DNA from: Nemopilema nomurai
Taxonomy: Eukaryota > Cnidaria > Scyphozoa > Rhizostomeae > Rhizostomatidae
NCBI GenBank assembly: GCA_003864495.1
Contig: ML133499.1
Coordinates: 1,178,001 to 1,242,000 of the forward strand
Direction of reading: 5' to 3'
Length of the DNA stretch: 64,000 bases
Part shown: positions 54,408 to 64,000 of the stretch, piece by piece
Numbering within the stretch: the first letter of the stretch is position 1
Layout: the number at the start of each line of letters is the position of its first letter
Notes under the pieces: model-generated
What the model was told of the DNA's origin: nothing
What the model saw: the letters and a program-made list of their open reading frames with translations, nothing else
Databases searched by the model: none
Translations under genes and position numbers: made by a program

Positions 54408-55865
54408 CGTTTCCCGCCAGAAATGAAACTCCAGAGTCGACCTCGATTCGGTGCGAGATTATTTAGGAAGGTAAACAAAAGTACTGTAGCAGAGTTCATG
54501 CCACTTTTACAACTGGACGAAAAGTTCCTTCCAATATATCCTTTATTTCAGTAGACTGAGTTGCGGAAATGCAAAGAAAAACAGCTAGATAACCATTTTT
54601 TGTTAATTTGGCATGACAACCAGACTGGGAACTTTGTTGCACGCCCGCAATCTCTTGCCCGCACTTTTCGAAATTAGCCGTGCGAATTAATAAAACGTGA
54701 ATGTGGCCGCGCAAATAATCTTTCCGCACCACAGCAACAAATCAAAATAAATAATAAAATATTTTGCCATTGCCCTGTGGACCATTGCAATGATCAATTT
54801 ATGAAATCCTGATGAGGGCGCGCAATTCAGGAAATTTTTTATCACCTTGTCCACGCACATTACAAACTTTCCTGCCTAGCATGAGAATAGAGAATTTTTC
54901 TATTCCTGAAAATTTTCTTAACGAACATTTCTGATGCGTTTAAAGAAATGTGATAATAACACTGTTCACTTTTGTGCATTTTTTGTAACAGAAAGAACAA
55001 AAATTCAGGTTTTGTTGTTACAAACACCAAAAAGCATACAAATAGTGGGATACAAATAGTGCTTCTGCTTTTTCTGCAACAAAACTTTTGCCTCTGATGC
55101 TACTCAGAATTGACAATCAAAGCTAGTGATCATAACTAATCAAACAGTTAAAAACAATTAGGACAGCAGCAAAGAAAAGTCACTCTCACTCTGAATCTAT
55201 CATAAAGAAAAACATTTTTTGTATCATGTCTTGTAGAACAAAAATACAACATCATACTTGCTCTGTAATCACTCTTCTTGACAGAGGGGCATTAATGTTG
55301 ACAATTATAAATGTATGTAAAAGCTAGCAAGCAAGAGAAAGGATAAATACCTGTAGAACTGAGAAATAGAAAGACATGTCTAGTATAATAAAACAACCAA
55401 CAAAGTTGATTAATAGAGAAGCTCAAATCCCTGCTATAATTGTCAAAAACTGAAATTTTTGAGGAAAGAAAACACAACCATTTTACCTGAAACATTACTA
55501 TTTAGAGGGAAAGAGTTAAACAGTTCATAAATACTTTATGAAAAGGAATCCCTTTTACCATGGAAAAGAGAATCACAAAAAAGGTTTAGGTGAATCTCAA
55601 AATTTTTGGTTGTTCTGGCAGCCATGGATCATTAGTACCTTAAATATTAGACTGAAGCTTTAAATAAGCAAGCATCATTTGGAATTTTTCAAAAAAGCTA
55701 GCTGTCATGTTCAACAGACAACAGATATCATGTTGAAAGTGAAGAAAAATGAAACAGCATTGTGTATTGAATGTTACAAACTATAAAATTAGAAGTATTT
55801 GGCGCAAATAACACATAATATCATCAGCAATTAAGTTAAGCGATTGAAAGGACAGCAAAATCATT
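54408..55865. other. Spacer between SDHD 3' end and POLD3 start
   Basis: Both genes run on the minus strand, so this holds the SDHD 3' UTR and the POLD3 promoter and 5' UTR. No further gene or repeat array recognised. Confidence 0.5.
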
Positions 55866-58800
55866 TCAAATGCCAAGGGTTAAGGCGACAAGTTTACAAA
55901 TTCCAACATCGTAATAGTTTATGTATGCGAGACCACCAAGTTGGACGGCAAAGAGTGCTTTCCAAAGCCATTCGACAACGGTCAGTGCTGGTCGAGGGCA
56001 GTAGTCAATGATTACATGGTGGATGCCCCTGTCAAAAAAGAAAATAAATTGCACAATGTTGATAAACAAAAAAATACTATGGCATGGGCAGCCAACCTGT
56101 CAGGGGAATAGAGCCACATTTTTCTTATGTGCCACTGCATAGAGCCACATCAAAACACAGGCACACACGAGAAGCAATCAATATGTCTACTTTGAATGGT
56201 CATAAATGAATCAATGAAAACTAAGCTCTAGAAAGCTAAAACAATATTGGTCTTACAGCTGCATAAATGAGACTGTATTTAATTAAAAAAAAGTTTAGGT
56301 AGTACAGGAAAAAATGAAAATGAAAATTAATTTTTAATTGTTTAACAAGCATTGCTTTTAATCATTTAATTATAATATTGTAAAACAAGTGAAGGAGCCC
56401 TGTTAAACTGGCATCTGAAAGGCTACCTCATAGAGCTCAATAACTAAATTTAGCTTGAAGCTTGGAAGTAACTCAGAGCCATCTCACTTCATACAAAACA
56501 GACACTGCCATCTCTCTGGTTACTTTTAGTTTAGCTGAAACCTTTTCTTACCTAAATACCGTCTCATCTATGCAGCTGTAAGACCAAACTTCTTTTGGCT
56601 TTCTAGAGCTTAGTTTTCATTGGTTCATTTATCTAATTCTATTTCAGCTCCATTTACCAATAAACTGCCATAAATATTATAAGATTGATAGAACAACTGT
56701 TCACAAGAAGAGTGAATGGATAAAAACAAGAAACCAAATCATCCTTGCTTTTGATATATAAATATAAAGTTGGATTTGTTAAATTTTATTTTTTGTTGTT
56801 TGCTAGAATTCCATCTAATTTTCAAAGTTTGGTGAACATGGGAACACTTCTATTTTATGAGGCAAGATATGAAACTACTGATAAAATTAAATAAGTCCAC
56901 TTACCAATAGTTATGTACAGGAAGAAGAACACCAAGGGCATAATCTACTGGTGCACAGGGGTACAAAATGCCAGCTGGTACACAAGCAAGCAGACCAATG
57001 GCAACAGCTCGTTCATCAAACCAATGTTTTGTGTAATTGGAACCTCTCGTTACTGTTGGTACCAAAACAGTAAAGAGGCTTAGAAAATCTTATAGTTAAT
57101 GGAGCCAAGAGCATAGAAATTGTGATTTTCAAACAATATTTTCAAGCACTAGCAAAACATTGTCCATCATATATTATATATAACATATTATATAAATATA
57201 TTATACATATATATATATATTACATTTTAGACATAAAAAGGTCTCATTAACATTGAGTTGGGACAAAAAGTCCAGCACCATTTAGAAGGAAATGGGAAAC
57301 ACAACAACATAGGAATATCAAATGAAAACAATATGTAGCTAGTAAAAGCCTGCATCAATTTAAAAAGGCTGGTTTTATTATAAAAACAGGCTAGAAATTT
57401 GTGTGCACTTCTACCATGTAGGGGTAAAAACTATAGTCATAACTTCCTATTTATAATTTATATTCTCTCGACCTCATGGTTTGAAACTACTGGCTAATTT
57501 TCAGCCTAGTTCAAAGGGCCAGTCAATTTATGGAGTTAAGCAAAATAAAAGAAAAGAAGTAGTTACTCACAAGCAGATGCCTTTTGCACTGCAGTTGTGT
57601 GGATTACTGATGATTCCTTGAATTCTAAAATTAAAGATCAGTCAACTTGATCAAACAAAAAAGACACTAACAGATCTTAGAATATAAAGGATCCTCGGCT
57701 ACGTGCGAGGATGGCTCAGTGGTTAGAGGCGCTGACTACGGACCCAAGGGTCCGTGGTTCGAGTCCCTGGCATGACCAAACTTTCACTCAGAGTGAGGAG
57801 AGTCGCCAGCTCTCTGTAATTCCAGGCATAAGGAATCACGAGGTGTGGTCACATCGAGAGGAAGGACCAGGACACTGCTCGATAAGCTTAAGCTTCTCAG
57901 TGTCCTCAAACTACCTTCGGATGCAAGGTAGAAACAAATCAAACAAATCAAAAGGATCTAATATTCTTTATAAGTATTACCTTCAAAGAAATGTATGCAT
58001 GTTCATCTTGAACAGCAAATGAGATGGCTATACATCAAAAACTGTTGTCTGGCTTCTTATGGTTTAAGGTAAAAATTCAAGACTTTTGTAAGATGAACTG
58101 AAAACTGGAGGACCATGCTTATTCAATGCTCTTTGCTTTCTTGGTAACAGCAAGTCTACATAAATTATTCTTCATAACAAGGAATATACATAAAAAGTTC
58201 ACAACATTTGTAATTGTTTCCATACCATTCAGAACTTTTTGAAAAAAGCGAGAAAACTTAGCAAAGAAATTTTAGGTTTTAGAGTATTGGCAATCATTTG
58301 CAAATTTATGGTGACATGTGGCAACCAAAGAATGGAAAATTAATTGTAACTGTTTTTAGTCCCTGTCATTAAGAATGTCATGTACTATATTCATACAATA
58401 CTGCATCTCTCAAATATGATTTATAGTAACAATATTTGAAAAAATCATACTCTTTTGGCCAATTGCTGCAAGAAGAGGAATAGCCTTTGTCCTCAATGTC
58501 AAGGTACTGTTACCTGAAAGAAAGAATTGTTAAAATAAATCAAAAATATTAAAATAAAAGAGACTCTCAATATTGTTTACTTTCATATCTTAAATGTTTG
58601 TTAAATTTATCAAAATAAATATTCCAATTGTTCTTCCGGGTCGAATCTAAATTTTTGAAGGTTGAATCCAAATTCTTTGAGATATCGACAAATACTTTGA
58701 CCTTATTTAACCTAATTTCAAGGCGCAAAATGTGCCCTCACAATTGCACCTACCAAAATTAAATATCTGAGTCTAATCATGGAACTTCTGATTTAAAATA

Positions 58801-59244
58801 ACTTGAGAACCTATGGAAATTTCGAGAACCCAACGGGACTTTTGATATCACACCCCCTTGAAATGATTATTCAATTATTCAGAGACACTTTAAATAAAAC
58901 CGAGCCAATGAACCACTAAATGGCGAAAACACACAGATAAGACATTGCAAGTAGCACATGTAAATATGAAATATATCATCATGACATCAGCAAAGCCATC
59001 ATCTTTAGATAATGCCCAAAGGAAAATTTTTGGCAGAATTAGGTAGGACACGAGAATGGCAATTTTGATGATACAACAGAATACAGGCATTTCTCGGAAT
59101 ATTGACAAGAATTTAACTCGTACAGACAAACATTTTTGCACAAGTAGAAAATGTTTTGAGAACTCTATAATACTCCCGTTATCCTCAAAACATACCTCCT
59201 AGCAAAAGGCCTCTGCACGATTTTCGCAGTAACACACCCGCCAT
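55866..59244 (-). CDS. SDHD: Succinate dehydrogenase cytochrome b small subunit, mitochondrial (CybS)
   Basis: Exons in transcript order: 59244-59196, 58513-58451, 57624-57571, 57052-56905, 56028-55866. They total 477 nt (158 aa; the human protein is 159 aa), phases consistent. SDHD is one of two membrane anchors of complex II in the inner mitochondrial membrane and helps bind heme and ubiquinone. The N-terminus (MAGVLLRKSCRGLLLG) is basic and hydrophobic like a mitochondrial presequence. Three membrane helices follow: DERAVAIGLLACVPAGILYP, YALGVLLPVHNYWGIHHVII and WLWKALFAVQLGGLAYINYY. The HH..IIDY block and C-terminal YINYYDVGICK correspond to conserved quinone- and heme-site regions of the family. 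A SINE lies immediately upstream of the third exon, in intron 2. The acceptor of the fourth exon was chosen by phase (TA after CAACAG). Confidence 0.96.
56201..56633. mobile_element. MITE with long inverted arms in SDHD intron 4
   Basis: Arms 56201-56300 and about 56548-56633 are inverted copies (TGAAAACTAAGCTCTAGAAA, TCTTACAGCTGCATA). TA at each outer end could be a target duplication. Non-coding. Confidence 0.75.
57694..57950 (+). mobile_element. tRNA-derived SINE with intact Pol III promoter
   Basis: The head resembles a tRNA. A box TGGCTCAGTGG is at 57712-57722 and a perfect B box GGTTCGAGTCC at 57756-57766, 33 bp apart. A non-tRNA body and a tail of repeated AAACAAATC follow. AAAGGATC is directly repeated on both sides (57686-57693, 57951-57958), as expected from target-primed insertion. 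257 bp, in SDHD intron 2. The head has drifted from a functional cloverleaf, so I do not call it a tRNA gene. Confidence 0.9.
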
Positions 59245-59960
59245 TTTGAAGCTGTCCCGTAAACTTGGAAAGAGGCGCATGCGTAGTTTCTTTCCTGGAG
59301 CCCCCGAAAATTGTAACACCGCACGGGAGGAGAGATGTGTCGACAGCAGCTCTGGAAATAAAGCTTTAAAACTTTTAATTCAAATCATTTTATCTTATCT
59401 AGCAAAACATATTCAAGTTAGACATCAATAAACATTGTTTTTAGTGATGGCCACTAATCATCTCAGATCGACGACATTTTGCCAGATACCTGTGAATCGG
59501 GGGCACAAGCCCCCCCCCAAATTTTACAAATTATGATGCCCTTCTTGCAAAAAAATGACCTCAAAACGTCGCCCCCCATTTTCAGGGTGTTTCTTACGTC
59601 CCTGCATTTGACTGAAAGAGGCCAATCATAGAACCTGTTTTGGCTATGACTTTGAAGATGTTATGCATATTTCGTGAAGGAGTATGAAAGAACAAGATAT
59701 CTGAGGAATTTCGTCAGCAAAATTTCTCCTGATGCCAGTACACTTTTTAGAGAGCGATTTGCAATTAGCAGCTCATCATAGATTACCCTAAAAGCAAAGC
59801 ATTAAGCTCTCTTCTCAAATCCATCCTTCTACAATGATAGACACACAGACCGCAACAGTATAGAATAACCAGAAATCAATTGCAGCACTAATGTTCCAAG
59901 ATCAATTGCAGGCTGATATTCATTTACTTACAAACACCTTTCATCTACAACGATTCATAG
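59245..59960. other. Region upstream of SDHD, no gene seen
   Basis: Holds the SDHD promoter on the minus strand. C-rich and G-rich tracts near 59508 and 59570 look like repeat remnants (the ACGTCCCT end resembles the element at 35655), but no complete element is defined. Confidence 0.45.
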
Positions 59961-59968
59961 CTTACACG

Positions 59969-60207
59969 CAGGGGCGCGCTGAAGTAGGGGGTTTGAAATT
60001 GAAACAATTATAACAGCGTGTCGGTATTTCGGGGAAAAATTAGATTTGTACTTTTGTTATATCCAGCTTAGACACAAAGGAACTCCTACGGTACTAGAGT
60101 GTAAAATTTGTGCACTTTGATTAACTATCTTTAATCAACCAGTAAATTTCAGTCAGTAAATTTCTTATGCTACACCCTCCACTCAAAAGCCCTTCGGCAC
60201 GCCGCTG
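59969..60207. mobile_element. hAT-like MITE with perfect 8-bp target duplication
   Basis: Starts CAGGGGCGCGCTGAAG and ends in the imperfect inverse (CTTCGGCACGCCGCTG). CTTACACG flanks both sides (59961-59968, 60208-60215). 239 bp, non-coding. Confidence 0.87.
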
Positions 60208-60215
60208 CTTACACG

Positions 60216-61531
60216 ACAAACATTATTGATGATTTCTTTGCATTGAATACTTTTTCGATCAATGAATGAATATATCATTTACAGTGTCTCAATTACTGTC
60301 AGCTCAATTTTCAAAATGCTTTCTTCACTTCAAACCTCAGTCAAGGTTTAGCTCATGAATAATCGTGAAATTAATCTTAATTCAGAAGACAATTGTCATC
60401 CATCACAAGAAATGCAAAGAGCTGGAAAAGGGTGAGCAATTCTCCATCCAAGTTTCTCATTACCCATGTAGTTATCTCGTACTAAAATTTTTACTTCTCC
60501 CCCAGTAACGGGGTGGCAATGTTTTCTCTGGAGTGACTGAATCTTTTCTCGTGCCTTTGCTCTATATTGCTATATATAACAAAGAAATTACAATTTTGGC
60601 ACCCCTTCCCTATTTCTTATTTTGTCATTATTGTGGTCATGCACCCCAGCCACTAGGTCACTGCTCTCTATTATAGTGCTGTAGAAACGAGTTGAGATGG
60701 GTTTCTACCAACTGCGTTGCTCAACCTCTATGGACGATCCGAGCCATAGTTGTCTTATTTAACGTGCAGAGAACACGGAGCCAGGCCGAGAGAAAGAGAG
60801 AGACGACGCGTTGCCCGTTGTTTTCTGTAGCTCTGTTTATGACTGACTGAACTTTACAATGATTAATCTAAAAATAAATATTTATATTGATTATTCTAAA
60901 AATAAATATGATGACGGGGGATTAAAAAAGATGATGAAATGATGATGTAATGAGGATGGAAAAGTCTAGGCTGGGGAGCGAGCAAAGATGTGTCAGCATG
61001 ACATGGTGTGACAATGGAAAGTAGACTAAGGAGACACTACAGTGCTAGGGGGCTACAGCCCCTTCGTCCGAAGCATTTAGCCCCCTCCCATTAACAGAAA
61101 TTTTAGGCCATTGTCGGAGCAATTTTGACAAAATACCACACGAAACCTTCATATTTTAGTCATTTTAGCCCTTCTATCGGAAGATTTCTGTCGCCATCTC
61201 TGCTCTCTCCACTCCAAGAGAATTTGTAACACATAAAGTGGTTGGAAAAATCCCCACGAGCCCCTAAAATTGTCCCACAAGTGAAAAAGGTTTGCCCCAC
61301 CGGTTACATTCCCCTTACCCTAGGTACCAGACCCACTATGTACCAAGGAATGGGTCTGGTACCCAGGGTAAGTCCCCCTATGATTCAATGATTTTTTCAC
61401 TTTTTGCCTTACTTGAGATATTTGTGGATGAAACATGTTTAGTCTTCTTTGAACTGGCTTCAAATCTCAATTTTTTCCTGGAACTGCTGCTTCAACAGGT
61501 GATTCCCCTTTGGCAAAGAAACCGAAAACCA
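60216..61531. other. Intergenic DNA, no gene seen
   Basis: AT-rich, with short G-rich or C-rich tracts. The only distinct structure is the hairpin at 61314-61372, listed separately. Confidence 0.45.
61314..61372. repeat. Perfect-looking hairpin (22-nt arms, 15-nt loop)
   Basis: Arms 61314-61335 and 61351-61372 pair at 21 of 22 positions (GGTACCAGACCCA opposite TGGGTCTGGTACC). Confidence 0.85.
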
Positions 61532-61697
61532 CAGGCACCGCGGAGCAGGGGGGGGACTGAGGGGGCTTTAGCCTACTTTTTGAAAAAATATGCAAAATAT
61601 TAAGCAATAAACTACCAATAAAGCCTCTTTTTTGATGGTCTTAGCCCCTCCTCACATTTTTTAGACCCCCCACTTTCTCAACGCTCCGCGGTGCCTG
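61532..61697. mobile_element. Small inverted-repeat element
   Basis: Ends CAGGCACCGCGGAGC and GCTCCGCGGTGCCTG are perfect inverses. 166 bp with G-rich left and C-rich right subterminal tracts. No clear target duplication. Confidence 0.65.
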
Positions 61698-64000
61698 GAT
61701 CAGTGTTTCGTTCTTTGGCCTACAGCAACGTTATAAGAGTATTTTGAAAGATTCTGTTTAACTGAAGATTCTGCTCATATCTAAGTGCCCCTTTCTCAAA
61801 TGCCCCACCAGTGAAAAATTCTAGATAAATGCCCTATTTCACTCGAACTTTCACTCATTGTATTAGCCCAAACCTTTAATAACAGAGGCGCTTATCTTCG
61901 AGGTCGTTGCACACGAAACAAAATCTTCTTGGGTGTTCAATGTACCTTTGTCAATTAAGTTAGTTCTCATCTATGTACTTCAAATGACGTTTCGAGGAAG
62001 TTGCATGCAGCAGTGCAAACAGTGACAAGTGTTGAAGCATTGTTAATGGACTGACCTAGTAGAAAAGTCAACATTCAAGTCTTTCAAAAAACCTGAACAA
62101 TCTAGAATTTACTTACGTGGAGAAAATTCCCTGTCATCAGTCAACATACGCGAGAAAATGCAAGATCATTGGCAAATATTTCAGCTTATCTTTATTGCTA
62201 TAACAACTAAATCAAAGCTTTTTTGTGCGTTCACCTTTCTCTAAAATGAAGACAGTTTTCTAGCAAGCATCACAGACAACAGTACTAAATTACACGTTCA
62301 GCGCCTTTCGAAAGGGACTGGGAGAGGGGCTTTGATTTTATTTCATGTGAGGTTGAAGGCTTTTATAGATGTAACGTGTGCATCGCAAAAATTACACATG
62401 ACACAGGAGGCTATGATCTAAAATAATGTAAAAAGAGAGAATGTGAAAGATTTCAGGTGCCTTTTAGAAAAACATTTTGTCCACTCCGAAAGTAATTAGT
62501 GAACAGTTTCTAAGTCGAAGGAATTTTTCCAAAGTATGTTCTCTTCCGTCTGTACCTTACTCCCTCACTGGCTTTATATGAAGCCCTACTCTGTGATATT
62601 ATGAATTCATCAATTAAAACAACAAAAAGTGAACACAGGTCTGTTAAAACAGGTTGGCGAAGCTAGCATTCATTGTGAATTCTATCACCATCCTATGTTA
62701 TGGTTAAGCAAATAAGCTAAAACAAAGGTCGCGCTCTACAGCATGCGCAATGTCCCGAAGAGGCCCAGTCTAGATCTCGAAAATGGAGCGCTTAATCCCG
62801 CTGCCCCATAGATTACACCCTATAATGGTGTAGATGATAGTTTCAGTATTGCCTTTTTGAAAAACTCGAGATAGACAATGAAGCAAAAAGTGCCAGCCAA
62901 CTAATCCAGTGTCAACAAACATTTTCTTTGATCTTCATTCATAGTTTTCATTGCTGTTTAGTTGGCCTTTAATGAATACAATTCTGCAACATTAGCCAAC
63001 TTGATAGCGGAGGATATTTTTCTCCACAGCATTCATATGATATTCCGCTGTTAGAAGATTACTGTAAATTACAGAATATGACACCAGGAGTCTTTGACTA
63101 TGCAGGTATTCCAATGAGTTCTCCGAATGGTGTGTGATTGCTATTGCCGTATTACGTCATCAACAGGTGTCAAAGTTCTTAGAAACAGCTGAAGTGAGAG
63201 CAGTTTGTTGAAGCCTCCAACGAGGTCGATAATTTCCAGCATTCTTAAGAGTCACTCAGAGCGTAAATCTATAGTGTACATATCTAAAAGGACACTTTAC
63301 GAAATGCACAGGGTTAAGAGATTGTCGTGTTTGTCAGGAAGTTCGTATTTTGATATTTGTTTTCAATACTAGATTTTCGGAAAATGTTTTGGCCTAGCTA
63401 CGACTCAGAATAATGACAAACATTCTTGTTAACAAGTGTTTCAACCAGAGAGGATTCCCGCGAGAACAGCCATTTTTGCCAAGCCATTCTTAGTTTCTCA
63501 ATATAGAAATAATTTGATAAACACGACGATACATGTAATAGATGAAATTTAATGTTAATCATAATAATTTTCGGCAAAATAGCTCTTTGAAGAACATTTC
63601 AGAATAATCAGCATAAACGTAAAGAATAATTGATACCCTAGAACAATAAAGAAGAGAAAGGAACACCACTAGATCATTCTAGAATAGGAAAGAGTCAAGA
63701 AGAATCTAGAATGTAACTACTGATTGAGAAGCCATTGAAGCTTTGCTATCATAACCAGTTACTCGTGTCCAAAAAAAAAAGAAAACGTGTTAGTCAATAT
63801 AGAATCTAAACACGTGACTTCAATGTACTAATCATTGCCAATTGTCTACACCTGATACAAGCCAACGAGGTTTTTAGTTTCAGGCGAAAGAAACTACCAG
63901 TTCTCTAGTTGACCTTAACTGAGAAGCTACAAAGACTTGACTTGTCCTGGCTTTAAGTGCCTGTTCAGTAATGCCATCGAAAGCCAGCTTGAGCCCTGGA
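61698..64000. other. Intergenic DNA to window end
   Basis: No supported gene. A minus-strand ATG reading of about 10 codons ending in a strong GTAAGT donor (about 62113-62145) could be a first exon, but no matching downstream exon was found. No repeat array recognised. Confidence 0.4.

Noticed and set aside
57711..57780. Possible tRNA gene
   Set aside because: A and B boxes are present, but the sequence does not close an acceptor stem and is followed by a SINE body, tail and target duplication.
59475..59605. C-rich and G-rich stretch as a complete MITE
   Set aside because: One end (ACGTCCCT) resembles a known element, but no inverse end or target duplication could be defined.

Overview
The window reads as nuclear DNA of an early-branching animal, most likely an anthozoan cnidarian (coral or sea anemone). 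It is AT-rich. Its genes are split into many short exons with GT-AG introns, the introns are full of small inverted-repeat transposons and minisatellites, and the proteins are animal orthologues recognisable by eye. The anthozoan placement is inference from gene content and style; I could not search a database.

Layout: (1) 3-1064 (+), the C-terminal part of an intronless class A GPCR running in from the left edge. (2) 6114-16638 (+), an ANKRD42 orthologue (ankyrin repeats plus C-terminal coiled coil), 16 exons found; the first short coding exon was not located. (3) 20757-28169 (-), PRMT1, 11 exons including an 11-nt micro-exon, 387 aa. (4) 29092-41507 (+), PSMC6 (26S proteasome ATPase), 16 exons, 391 aa, head-to-head with PRMT1. 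(5) 42019-54407 (-), POLD3 (DNA polymerase delta subunit 3), 17 exons with a terminal PIP box, about 524 aa. A multi-pass membrane receptor-like reading region, interrupted in its middle, lies inside one POLD3 intron on the opposite strand (47511-48833). (6) 55866-59244 (-), SDHD (complex II membrane anchor), 5 exons, 158 aa. The last 4.8 kb has no gene I can support. All exon joins listed keep phase from end to end.

Between and inside the genes are many non-autonomous DNA transposons whose ends and target duplications can be read directly: TTAA (piggyBac-like, three copies in ANKRD42 introns), TAA (PIF/Harbinger-like), 8-bp duplications (hAT-like, one family in both PRMT1 and PSMC6 introns), TA (mariner-like, one copy apparently nested in a Harbinger-like element) and a 10-bp duplication. 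There is also a tRNA-derived SINE with intact A and B boxes. Minisatellites have units of 22, 23, about 24, about 44, about 63 and about 72 bp.

The genes are unrelated housekeeping functions (arginine methylation, proteasome, replication, respiration) and do not form a pathway. I found no bacterial-style or clearly novel molecular system. The most unusual items are the interrupted receptor gene nested in POLD3, the micro-exons, a minisatellite that supplies a splice acceptor, and an evenly spaced CACGTG repeat array in a PSMC6 intron.
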